Source: an uncultured Lentisphaerota bacterium
Lineage (GTDB): Bacteria > Verrucomicrobiota > Kiritimatiellia > CAIQIC01
DNA: 64,000 nt
Assembly: GCA_903896925.1 (NCBI GenBank)
Contig: CAITZM010000187.1
Span: forward strand, 104,074-168,073
Direction: 5' to 3'
In this document: positions 56,601 to 63,690 of the stretch, in pieces
Numbering within the stretch: position 1 is the first letter of the stretch
Layout of the letters: each line of letters begins with the position of its first letter
Program-made: the position numbers and the translations under genes
Notes under the pieces: model-generated
Seen by the model: the letters and a program-made list of their open reading frames with translations, nothing else
Databases searched by the model: none
What the model was told of the DNA's origin: nothing

Positions 56601-57402
56601 GCAGAAGGATTTCGACCAGTACTTCCGCGACAAGTCCATGCCGCAGGTCAAGGAACTGCTGACCAACTACGGGCCCATCGGCCTGATCTGGTTCGACGTG
56701 CCGACCCTGATGACGCCCGCGCGTTGCCAGCAGCTCGTGGAGCTCGTCCGCACGCTGCAGCCCGACACGCTGATCAACAGCCGGCTGGGCCCCGGCGGTT
56801 TGCAGGACTATCAGTCGCGCGGCGACAACGAAATCCCGCACACCGTCACGCCCGGCGCGTGGGAAACCGCCGCGACGATCAACGACACGTGGGGCTACAA
56901 GAAGGACGACCACAACTGGAAATCGCCCGAGGACATCTGCTTCAAGCTCGTGGACATCGTCAGCAAGGGCGGCAACTATTTGCTCAACGTCGGCCCCGAC
57001 GGCGAGGGCGCGATTCCACAGCCGAGCCAAGACATCCTCCGTAAGGTCGGCGCGTGGCTCAAGCGTAACGGCGAGGCCATCTATGGTGCGGGTCGCACGC
57101 CGTTCGGCGACGAACTCGGCAGCTACGACACGGTCAAAAAGGACAAGAAAGGCCGCCCCGCCTTCAACGCCAAAACCGATTGGCGCTGCACCATCAAGCC
57201 TGGAAAACTTTTCATTCACCTTTTCAAATGGCCCGCCGGGAAATTCGAACTCGCCGGCGTGAAAGAAAAAATCACCAGCGCGACGCTCCTCGCCACACAC
57301 CAGCCGCTACCCTTCACGCAGGACGGCGACAAGGTCAGCGTGACACTGCCGGGAAAAGCGCCCGATTCGTTGGCGCCCGTGCTGTGTCTGGAAACAAAAT
57401 GA
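53671..57402 (+). CDS. Three-barrel GH29 fucosidase-type fusion enzyme
   Basis: This 1243-residue exported protein (signal peptide LFSLLALLALTCSAAA) has an apparently unique module order. Residues about 25-335 are GH29-like, with KHHDGFCLWDT and probable nucleophile D188 in IEYIWFDHAVG. Residues about 340-675 are a second TIM-barrel-like region (AWYKALGVNVIQTFCVSC, MLVLGYFCAGSNT, DGFMVDWLRMP) of another hydrolase-like type. Residues about 680-805 are F5/8C (SVWSAGYEADKAFDGDETTRWG). Residues about 825-1150 are a second GH29 module with KHHDGFALYRS and nucleophile candidate D1009 in IGLIWFDVP, followed by a C-terminal beta domain. It lies six bases after the GH95-like stop with SD GAGGAAAA. Confidence 0.85.
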   Translation: MKTMQRLFSLLALLALTCSAAAPVDMAKRTDELQNQRFGMFICWSFSTFSGKEWTPGVTNLDFFRATECDTEQWARTAKEAGMGYILFLTKHHDGFCLWDTKTTDRKSTKAPLGRDVLAELKKSCDKYGIKLALYFSEGEWRQPGGLDDPNTPEPKKRNQGGLNAELKKAQLKELLTQYGPIEYIWFDHAVGDGGLSHAETVAWCKQFQPGCFIGFNHGEQSAADIRLGEMGRPGPLGDHSAAGPHMKDPAGKNYRLAEFTYPILPKHKGGAMWFYSLPEHDGLCMSTEKIYADYLGAKKFGNVFALDVGPDYRGRLRDIDVRTLRKVGEMVRNNVAPLEPIRAYDVDFNWGPGGPNGFAPPGLWADADPAQHLAWYKALGVNVIQTFCVSCNGYAWYKNGVVPEQPGLKHDFLREITRLAHREKMLVLGYFCAGSNTKWGREHPDLSYGTPSAPHIPYTDEYLKYLDASIRDAVGKTEMDGFMVDWLRMPTTRASNANRWLDCEKKLYAQLMGAPFPGEQQLTPAQMTEYGRRAVERCWTTIRRAAKETNPKCIVWLTCCDVNDPHIMNSRALQETDWLLNEAGDLERTAAAKKMIGPHTRLITCLANWNKQDPLQIVPAALQEGIGVYGFVKPHSNSLPLSIETCLSQPIESFKGDDRNIAVLARLFNGQPLPPAASSAVLPSGTKVRASSVWSAGYEADKAFDGDETTRWGAAPESRNGWLEVDFGAEKEIARAVVMEIGYPRTQQFAIECKTGNAWKPLATGTTIAGRRIYDFAPAKARVFRLHILKANEVPTIEEFQLLTPGAKLPEALEKAKQDEAKRAARLQWFHEAKYGFFINWGLYAIPAGEWKGQKIGGIGEWIMHNARIPVQEYEQLAQQFNPVKFNADEWAQLAADAGMKYVVFDCKHHDGFALYRSAVSKYNCFDATPWKRDPFKELQAACAKRGLKFCFYYSQATDWHEPNGANNNWDFPPNPQKDFDQYFRDKSMPQVKELLTNYGPIGLIWFDVPTLMTPARCQQLVELVRTLQPDTLINSRLGPGGLQDYQSRGDNEIPHTVTPGAWETAATINDTWGYKKDDHNWKSPEDICFKLVDIVSKGGNYLLNVGPDGEGAIPQPSQDILRKVGAWLKRNGEAIYGAGRTPFGDELGSYDTVKKDKKGRPAFNAKTDWRCTIKPGKLFIHLFKWPAGKFELAGVKEKITSATLLATHQPLPFTQDGDKVSVTLPGKAPDSLAPVLCLETK

Positions 57403-57417
57403 ACCGGTGCGCGCAAC

Positions 57418-57468
57418 TTTTCCAAGTATTGGAAAAAGTCATGGTGGAGTTTTCCAAGGCTTGGAAGA
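57418..57468. promoter_or_regulatory. Paired TTCCAA dyad between the GH29 genes
   Basis: Two near-perfect sites, TTTTCCAAGTATTGGAAAA (centre 57427) and TTTTCCAAGGCTTGGAAGA (centre 57459), are 32 bp apart. They are followed 28 bp on by the GTGG-headed doublet at 57487-57560. They lie 16 bp after the upstream stop and about 230 bp before the next start. Confidence 0.7.
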
Positions 57469-57486
57469 CGGAGTTGTGGCTCTCTT

Positions 57487-57560
57487 GTGGGCGGGAGCTC
57501 CAGCTCCCGCGCAACCCGCGCCCACAGCGCCCGGAAGCGGGAGCAGGAGCTCCCGCCCAC
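57487..57560. repeat. REPIN-like doublet, GTGG head
   Basis: This is the same element as at 19222-19295: the left arm (57487-57511) is GTGG plus GCGGGAGCT/AGCTCCCGC, with an inverted right arm ending CCCAC at 57560; total 74 bp. Confidence 0.92.
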
Positions 57561-57600
57561 AATTTCAACCGCACACGAAGCGTTGGGCCACGTCATCGGC

Positions 57601-57665
57601 CTGCGGGGCAGGCCTCCTACAGGGGCGCCGTCTCGGTGCGTTTGTAGGAGCGCTGCCCCGCAGCG
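57601..57665. repeat. REPIN-like doublet, GTAG head, GCTGCCCCGCAG type
   Basis: Left arm CTGCGGGGCAGGCCTCCTAC (57601-57620) and right arm GTAGGAGCGCTGCCCCGCAG (57644-57663) are inverted copies with two mismatches. Here the heads face inward. It lies directly upstream of the second GH29 gene and may influence its translation initiation region. Confidence 0.85.
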
Positions 57666-57689
57666 CGATGCATTTATAGAGGAATAAAT

Positions 57690-59645
57690 ATGAAACCTCA
57701 TCAGCAACTGTGTTTGGGACTGCTGCTGCTCTGCGGCGGCGGCGCGGCATGGGCGGCGGAGCCGTTCGCGCCGACGGATGAGTCGCTCAAGCAATACCAA
57801 TGTCCCGACTGGTTCCGTGACGCGAAGCTCGGCATCTGGGCGGTGTGGGGACCGGAGTCGGTGCCGATGCAGGGCGACTGGTATGCGCGGCATCTCTACG
57901 AGGAAGGCAGCCGGCACAACAAGTGGCACCTCGAACACTACGGGCATCCGTCGAAGGTCGGCTTCAAGGACATCATCCCGCTCTGGAAGGCGGAAAAATG
58001 GGAGCCGGAGCAACTGATGGCGCTCTACCGGAAGGCCGGCGCGAAATATTTCTGCATGATCGCCGAGCATCACGACAACTTCGATTGCTGGAACTCGAAA
58101 TTCCAGCAGTGGAACTCGGTGAACATGGGGCCGAAGCGCGACATCGCGGGCGAGTGGCAGCAGGCGGCGGCGAAGAACGGTCTGCGCTTCGGCATGACCG
58201 AGCACCTCGCCGCGAGCTGGTGGTTCTATGGCGCGGCAAAACGCGCCGACACCAACGGCCCGCTCGCGAGCGTGCCCTACGATGGCCAGGACCCGAAGTT
58301 TGCGGACCTCTATTGGAGCGACAACGACAAGACCGACTTCCATTATTACGGCACGAACGTGCCACCGGCCTTCAAGCAGACGTGGTCCAACCGGATCACC
58401 GACATGATCGATCGCTATCACCCTGACCTGCTCTATTCCGACAGCCCGCTGCCCTATCCCGATGAAGTCGGCCGGCAGGTGCTCGCGCATTACTACAACG
58501 ACAACGCGCAGCGCCACGGCGGGAAGAACGAGGCGGTCTATAACTGCAAACAGGTCTCCGAAGGCCGCTGGGTGCAGGATCTCGAACGCGGCGTCATGGA
58601 AGGCATCAACCCGCATCCGTGGCAGACCGACACGTGCGTCGGCGGCTGGTATTACGACGAGAAGGTGCTGGAGCGCCACGGCTACAAGACGCCCGCGATG
58701 GTCATCCACATGCTTTGCGACATCGTCAGCAAGAACGGCAACCTGCTGCTGAATTTCCCGCCGCGGCCCGACGGCACGCTCGACGACGACGAGCTGAACA
58801 TCCTCAACGCGATGGCCGCCTGGATGGCCGTCAACGGCGAAGCAATCTACGGCACGCGTCCGTGGAAGATTTTTGGCGAAGGCCCCTCGCGGGCGCAGAA
58901 AGGTGGCCACTTCAACGAGGGCAAACTCAAATACACCGCCCGCGACATCCGCTTCACCCATCGACAGGGCTCAGGGCAGGCCCACCAAGGCGGTACGCTC
59001 TATGCCATCGCGCTCGGTTGGCCGGAAGACAACCAACTCGTCGTGAAATCGCTCGCGTCTGCCGCCGGGCAAATCTCCGACGTCGCGCTGCTCGGCCACA
59101 CCGGTAAACTGGATTGGCAGCAGACCGCCGAAGGCCTCGTCGTGAAGCTGCCGGTACAAAAGCCGTGCGACCTCGCCTATGCCTTCAAGATCACCGCCGG
59201 CGATTTGCTACCTGTGCCGGTGGTTTATGACAACAGCATCACGCCCGACGCCGCCGGCCGGATCACACTCCCGGCGGACGCCGCCGAAATTCATGGTACG
59301 ACGCCGAAGTACGAGCACGGCGGCGGCAAGGACCAGATCGGCTGCTGGGCCGATGCGAAGGATTACGTCTCGTGGAATTTCAAGGTGACGAAGCCCGGCA
59401 CATTCGCCGTTGCCGTCACCTACTCCTGCGCCGCGCCCGGCAGCGCCTTCGCCGTCGAGGTCGGCGCTCAGAAGCTCGCCGGCAAATCCGCCTCCACCGG
59501 TTCGTGGGCCACCTACCGCACCGACAACCTCGGCACGCTGACCTTCGACAAGCCCGGCAGTTACACCCTCGCCGTCAAACCAAAGTCGCCGCCGAAATGG
59601 AATTCCATCGGCCTTAAAGCGGTTACTCTCAAGCCTGCCGAATAG
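57690..59645 (+). CDS. GH29 alpha-L-fucosidase with C-terminal sugar-binding-like domain
   Basis: This 651-residue exported protein (signal peptide LGLLLLCGGGAAWA) has a GH29 barrel at about 30-400: WFRDAKLGIWAVWGPESVP, AKYFCMIAEHHDNFDCW, the probable nucleophile D251 in PDLLYSDSPLPYPDE, and DIVSKNGNLLLNFPPRPDG. A beta-sandwich (about 400-500) and a terminal jelly-roll-like module follow, ending WNSIGLKAVTLKPAE. GH29 enzymes release alpha-L-fucose; specificity is not readable. A fragment of the same terminal module occurs alone at 61590-61733. Confidence 0.9.
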   Translation: MKPHQQLCLGLLLLCGGGAAWAAEPFAPTDESLKQYQCPDWFRDAKLGIWAVWGPESVPMQGDWYARHLYEEGSRHNKWHLEHYGHPSKVGFKDIIPLWKAEKWEPEQLMALYRKAGAKYFCMIAEHHDNFDCWNSKFQQWNSVNMGPKRDIAGEWQQAAAKNGLRFGMTEHLAASWWFYGAAKRADTNGPLASVPYDGQDPKFADLYWSDNDKTDFHYYGTNVPPAFKQTWSNRITDMIDRYHPDLLYSDSPLPYPDEVGRQVLAHYYNDNAQRHGGKNEAVYNCKQVSEGRWVQDLERGVMEGINPHPWQTDTCVGGWYYDEKVLERHGYKTPAMVIHMLCDIVSKNGNLLLNFPPRPDGTLDDDELNILNAMAAWMAVNGEAIYGTRPWKIFGEGPSRAQKGGHFNEGKLKYTARDIRFTHRQGSGQAHQGGTLYAIALGWPEDNQLVVKSLASAAGQISDVALLGHTGKLDWQQTAEGLVVKLPVQKPCDLAYAFKITAGDLLPVPVVYDNSITPDAAGRITLPADAAEIHGTTPKYEHGGGKDQIGCWADAKDYVSWNFKVTKPGTFAVAVTYSCAAPGSAFAVEVGAQKLAGKSASTGSWATYRTDNLGTLTFDKPGSYTLAVKPKSPPKWNSIGLKAVTLKPAE

Positions 59646-59652
59646 ACGCGGC

Positions 59653-59953
59653 TTCCAAGCCTCCTGAAAACCGAAGTTGGGTTGCTGGCATGGTTGCTTC
59701 GGAGCGGCGGCACTCCTGCCGCCGAAACAGACACACACTCTTCAAGCTTGCCCGCGCAACACGAGCAAGGCCCGCGCTTGGCGTTCTATCCACGGCGGCA
59801 GGAGTGCCGCCGCTCCGAGCCAGCCCTGTCGATTCGCGCGACGCACGCAATAGGACAGGTTGTACCAGCAGACAAACGCAGGTGCCTATGCAGCGGGGAA
59901 GCGCTGCCTGTCGTATGTGTTCTGTCCAACTTCGGTTTTCAGGAGCCTTGGAA
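59653..59953. repeat. Nested inverted-repeat element (about 300 bp)
   Basis: The outer arms are 28-bp inverted copies with one mismatch (59653-59680 and 59926-59953). Inside lies a perfect 25-bp inverted repeat (59700-59724 and 59793-59817), each arm being a GGAG-headed hairpin with stem CGGCGGCA/TGCCGCCG and loop CTCC. The interior has no convincing ORF. The outer right arm includes one of the TTCCAA dyads. The whole occupies the gap after the GH29 gene. Confidence 0.88.
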
Positions 59954-59986
59954 CTTCTCGCTGTGCAGATTTCAATGCTTGGAAAC
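59937..59986. promoter_or_regulatory. Paired TTCCAA dyad upstream of a leader-peptide ORF
   Basis: TTTCAGGAGCCTTGGAAC (centre 59946) and ATTTCAATGCTTGGAAACG (centre 59977) are 31 bp apart. An ATG follows at 60002 with GGAGAAACAG as possible SD, giving promoter-like spacing. Confidence 0.55.
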
Positions 59987-60001
59987 GAGTGGAGAAACAG
60001 A

Positions 60002-60091
60002 ATGAAACGAAACTTCACGTTGTCGTTTGCATGCGCGCTCATCGCGCCGCTGGCCGTGCTGCCATCAATGTCCGGCAAGCAAGTCCCTTGA
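60002..60091 (+). pseudogene. Orphan signal-peptide ORF, 5' remnant of a secreted-protein gene
   Basis: The ORF encodes a 29-residue peptide that is nearly all signal sequence (NFTLSFACALIAPLAVLP) and stops after SGKQVP. It has a plausible SD and an upstream dyad pair, so it looks like the intact start of an exported-enzyme gene whose body is missing. A small secreted peptide is an alternative. Confidence 0.45.
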
Positions 60092-60145
60092 CGGCGGGTG
60101 GGAAGCGTGCACTATCGGGCCGTTTCGATCATGCAAGGAAAGACC

Positions 60146-61570
60146 ATGTTCAAGCACAGTTGCTGCGCCGATAGCCGACCCTCTTTGCCGCTCCACCGCC
60201 TGCGCATTTTCGCCACCGTCGTTGCGACGAGCTTGGCCATCAACTCTGCCCACGGCTGGGGCGGCGAACACAGTCGCATCACCGCGATGGCCGTCGAGGC
60301 GCTGCCGCCTGTCCAGCGCGCTGTCATCGCCCCCGAGGCGGCCGTGATGGCCCGCGTCTATTGCGGGTTCCCCGACGTGAACTGGGCCTGCTACGGCGAA
60401 TGGGGTGGCGGTAATGCCGATCCCAGCCTCCCGCGTCTGCCCGACCTGCGTCGCGAGTGGGAGGTCTCGTTCTACTGCGGTAGCGATCCGGCCTTGCAGA
60501 AAGGTAAACACTATCCGCATCAAGCGCCCCAGTCCTTGGAAGCCGTCGCGGTTCATTTCGGAAAGACCGTAGAGGCGTTGCAGGCAGGCCGCCTCGCCGA
60601 CGGAGCGCGTTTTGCCGGCGTCATGTTCCATTACATCCAGGACAGCGGCTCCTTCCCGCACATCATGCCGATTCATCGCGCGTTTCATGTCAGGAACTCC
60701 GACGCCATCCGCATCGTCGGCTACGAGCCGCAGCAACTCGGGAACACACCCGCCGAAGCCGCCGCGGCGCTGACGGCGCGGGTCCGCAAGCTGGTGGACT
60801 GGACCGAGCAACGCCTCGCGCCGCTGCTCGCCGAAGCCGGCGTATCCCTCGACGAGGCCAAGCGGCTTACCTTAAATGAACAGCTTCCCGCCGCCGTCAC
60901 ACAGGCGGTGGCGAAGCTGCGCGCAGAGAAGCCTGCCGACTACGAGGCCGCCGCGCTCGCTTGCGCCAACGAGTGCGCCCGCGCCTGCGCCGATGCGTTG
61001 CACACCGCGCTCGCCTTCGCTCCGCGACCGTGGCCTCCGCCCGCCGCGAACCGCCCGGACATCAACCTGGTCTTCAACCCATCCTTCGAGATCGGCGACG
61101 GCGACCGCGTGCCGGAAGGCTGGTACATCGGCTGGCTCGACCTCCGCGACCGCACCGGTCGCGCCGAATGGTATCGCACCGGCACCCACTGGGACAAACC
61201 GGTGCGGACCGGCCAGCGTTCCGCGCTGCTCCTCTGGACGCCGCCGGCAGGTCTGGAGTGGCGGCAGACCTGGCGGCGGGCCGTGCCGGTGAACGCTGGC
61301 GAAACCTATCGCGCCGCCGTCTGGGTCAAGGCCCGCGCCGCCACAGGCTCCACGTGGCTTGCCCTGCAATTCAGCGACACCGCCTACGAACCCGTCAGTG
61401 TCGCGAAAAGCGCAGTCGTCACAACCGACTGCGACTGGAAAAAGATCTCGGTGGAAACAGTCGTGCCCTCCAACGCCCGCTGGCTGCGGGCCATCCTCCA
61501 CACCGAAGCCAACAGCGGCGCCCTCTGGTTCGATGACGTGGAGATCATGCGAACGCGCTCGATTAAATAG
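60146..61570 (+). CDS. Exported phospholipase C/P1 nuclease-like protein with C-terminal carbohydrate-binding-like module
   Basis: This 474-residue protein has a signal peptide (RIFATVVATSLAINSAHG). A mature N-terminal region beginning WGGEHSRITAMAVEAL resembles the Trp-x-x-x-His start of zinc phospholipase C/P1 nuclease-like folds. Additional His/Asp residues lie in KGKHYPHQAPQSLEAVAVHFG and FHYIQDSGSFPHIMPIHRA. Residues about 310-474 are a CBM4/9-like beta-sandwich (LVFNPSFEIGDGDRVPEGWYIGW, GALWFDDVEIM). It may be a phosphoesterase attached to polysaccharide. The ATG at 60146 with AAGGAAAG upstream is preferred to 60131. Confidence 0.72.
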   Translation: MFKHSCCADSRPSLPLHRLRIFATVVATSLAINSAHGWGGEHSRITAMAVEALPPVQRAVIAPEAAVMARVYCGFPDVNWACYGEWGGGNADPSLPRLPDLRREWEVSFYCGSDPALQKGKHYPHQAPQSLEAVAVHFGKTVEALQAGRLADGARFAGVMFHYIQDSGSFPHIMPIHRAFHVRNSDAIRIVGYEPQQLGNTPAEAAAALTARVRKLVDWTEQRLAPLLAEAGVSLDEAKRLTLNEQLPAAVTQAVAKLRAEKPADYEAAALACANECARACADALHTALAFAPRPWPPPAANRPDINLVFNPSFEIGDGDRVPEGWYIGWLDLRDRTGRAEWYRTGTHWDKPVRTGQRSALLLWTPPAGLEWRQTWRRAVPVNAGETYRAAVWVKARAATGSTWLALQFSDTAYEPVSVAKSAVVTTDCDWKKISVETVVPSNARWLRAILHTEANSGALWFDDVEIMRTRSIK

Positions 61571-61589
61571 CCTTTGTTCAACCGAGGCG

Positions 61590-61733
61590 GGCCACCATCG
61601 CGAACTCTATCTGGCGGAAGGCGAACCGTCCTTCGAAAAAACAAGCCTCACCTTCGCAGTCAAGCCGCAGACCGATCCGAAATGGAAAGTCATCGGCCTG
61701 AAATCTGTTATGCTCACGCCCCGTGAAAACTGA
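61590..61733 (+). pseudogene. 3' remnant of a GH29-type C-terminal module
   Basis: In frame and without a start, the translation HHRELYLAEGEPSFEK...LTFAVKP...PKWKVIGLKSV...REN matches the end of the 57690-59645 enzyme (TLAVKPKSPPKW.SIGLKAVTLKP). It follows the phospholipase-like gene by 20 bp. It reads as the tail of a lost glycoside hydrolase or sulfatase gene. Confidence 0.6.
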
Positions 61734-63690
61734 GAGCCAGCATCGCGCCGAAAGCCTCCAAAGATTGGAAAACCCACCCCCAACCGTTTCCACTCCTTGG
61801 AAACTCCAGCATCCCTCTTGTGGGCGGGAGCTCCCGCTCCCGCGCCACCCACGCACTCACGCCACCATCGCGGGAGCAGGAGCTCCCGCCCACAAAACCA
61901 TTTACAGGCCGGGTCACCAACCCGGCGTCTTCGGTTGCGCGCTCTTGGCCGCGGTGCTGTGTTGTTCTGCGCGCGCGGAACTGACGCCGGTGCAGCAGCA
62001 GATTCTCGCGTCGCCCGTGATGACGCCACCTCCGGCGGAATTCAGCTTCGCGCTGCCCGCCGGACCGCAGTTCACCGACGAGCAGAAACAGGCGCAGCGC
62101 GCGGCGGGCCAAACCGTTCTGCCGCTGGTGCTTGCCGCCTACAGCAACGGCGCGGCGGTGGCGCGAATTCCGCCGGGCGACTACCGCTTCGGCTCAGAGC
62201 GCTGGGGCCGCGACGGGGTCCACTACGCCTTGGAATTTTCCGGCCTCCAGCGCGACGCCGCGCATCCATTCATGATCGACGCGACCGGTGCGACGTTCTG
62301 GTTCGACCTGCCCGACGACCAGGCGCCGCACGCGCACTTCGCCTGCGGCTTCAAGGATTGCCGCAACATCATCTTCCGCGGAGCGACGCTCGACCGCGGC
62401 ACGCGCGGCCAGATCGAGGGCCGCATCACGCAGCTCGACGCTGCCCATAACCGCATCGAGCTGGAGCTTTCGCCGGGCATCACCGTGCCGGCGAAGTTCA
62501 ACGACAAGACCGAGCAGCGCATCGTGCCATTCAAGTCCGACGGCCGCTTCTGCGCGCCGCTCTACGCACTGCAAGCCGGCGGTGTGCATCTCAAATACCA
62601 GAGCATCACGCCCGGCAACGCGGTAGGCCGCGTGTTCGTGACCATGGGCGACACCAAGCTGCTCGACACGCTCCGCGACCCACAATGGCAAAAGACCTAC
62701 GGCGAGTTGGGCACGCTGCAGGTCGGCGATGGCCTCTCGTGCGTCTACTCGGTCGCGTGCGGCGTGGAACTTGTCGGCAGCGAACACTGCACGATGGACG
62801 GGCTCCAAATCTTCATCACCAAGGGCTGGGGCGCCGAACGCGGTGGCGTGGGCGGGCACCTGTGGAAGAACTGCTATTTCGGGCCGCGCCCCGGCACCAG
62901 TCGCTGGCAGGGCGGCGAGGGCTTCATGTTCAACGCCACGCGGCAGGGCACGACGCTCGATGGCGTCGTCATCCGCCACACCGCCGACGATGTCGCGAAC
63001 GTCCACGGCTACTGGGGCCACATCAAAAATATTGCCGGCGCGCACGTGACGTTCGAGATGCCCGGCGAATTCCGCCAGACGGTCGCGAAGGATGCGACGC
63101 CAGGCGACAAGCTGGTGTTCCGCGACAAAAATTCCGGCGCGCAGCTTGGAAGCGTTACGCTCGTCGCCTTCTCCAACGACACGGCGGCCGTGGATCGTTC
63201 GGTGGAGCACTTCACGAATGCTATCGTCGAGTGGACCGATCACGAATGCGCGAACTGGCTGATCCAGCACTGCACGTTTCAGGATTGCTACCAGCGCTTG
63301 CTGATCCAGTCCGGCCCCGGCGTCGTGCGCCACTGCGAATTCACGCGGCTCGGCAGCAGCCTGGAGATCAACAGCGACTTCCCGTACGTCGAGGGCGGCG
63401 TCGCGCGCGACCTCACCATCGCCGACAACACCTTCACTGATGTCAATCCCCGGCCCGGCGGCGCGGCGATTGCGATGCATGCGCACACCTACGGCCGCGA
63501 AGCCCCGCCGTTCAGCAACTTCGTCATCACCGGCAACAGCTTCGAGCGGTACGGCGCCGCCGCCATCGCGCTCGACGGCGTACAAGGCGCCCTCATCGCC
63601 AGCAACCGCTTCGGCCGCGCCCTCGCCCCCACAGCCCAACCCCTCCGCCTAAAACGCTGCACCGCCATCCGCGAGGAAGCCAACCGCTAA
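61723..63690 (+). CDS. Secreted parallel beta-helix protein (pectate lyase-like fold)
   Basis: The mature part from about residue 87 (ELTPVQQQILASPVMTPPP) is a right-handed parallel beta-helix. It has stacked turns ending NIIFRGATLD, LVGSEHCTMDGLQIFITKG, LWKNCYFGPR, LDGVVIRHTADDVANVHGYWGH, WLIQHCTFQDCYQRLLIQSG and NFVITGNSFERYGAAAI. Such proteins include polysaccharide lyases and GH110/GH141-type hydrolases; the family is not assigned. The cleavage signal GCALLAAVLCCSARA is present, but codons 1-75 coincide with dispersed repeats, and no ATG lies between them and the signal. A GTG at 61723 or a rare codon near 61940 must be the start. Confidence 0.75.
   Translation: MKTESQHRAESLQRLENPPPTVSTPWKLQHPSCGRELPLPRHPRTHATIAGAGAPAHKTIYRPGHQPGVFGCALLAAVLCCSARAELTPVQQQILASPVMTPPPAEFSFALPAGPQFTDEQKQAQRAAGQTVLPLVLAAYSNGAAVARIPPGDYRFGSERWGRDGVHYALEFSGLQRDAAHPFMIDATGATFWFDLPDDQAPHAHFACGFKDCRNIIFRGATLDRGTRGQIEGRITQLDAAHNRIELELSPGITVPAKFNDKTEQRIVPFKSDGRFCAPLYALQAGGVHLKYQSITPGNAVGRVFVTMGDTKLLDTLRDPQWQKTYGELGTLQVGDGLSCVYSVACGVELVGSEHCTMDGLQIFITKGWGAERGGVGGHLWKNCYFGPRPGTSRWQGGEGFMFNATRQGTTLDGVVIRHTADDVANVHGYWGHIKNIAGAHVTFEMPGEFRQTVAKDATPGDKLVFRDKNSGAQLGSVTLVAFSNDTAAVDRSVEHFTNAIVEWTDHECANWLIQHCTFQDCYQRLLIQSGPGVVRHCEFTRLGSSLEINSDFPYVEGGVARDLTIADNTFTDVNPRPGGAAIAMHAHTYGREAPPFSNFVITGNSFERYGAAAIALDGVQGALIASNRFGRALAPTAQPLRLKRCTAIREEANR
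61754..61804. promoter_or_regulatory. Paired TTCCAA dyad upstream of the beta-helix gene
   Basis: GCCTCCAAAGATTGGAAAA (centre 61763) and CGTTTCCACTCCTTGGAAAC (centre 61795) are 32 bp apart and followed 25 bp on by the GTGG doublet at 61820-61893. Confidence 0.65.
61820..61893. repeat. REPIN-like doublet, GTGG head
   Basis: This is the third intact copy of the GTGG/GCGGGAGCT doublet: left arm 61820-61844, right arm 61869-61893. It is followed at 61911-61930 by a CCGGGTCACC/AACCCGG hairpin related to one at 11517-11570. Confidence 0.92.
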
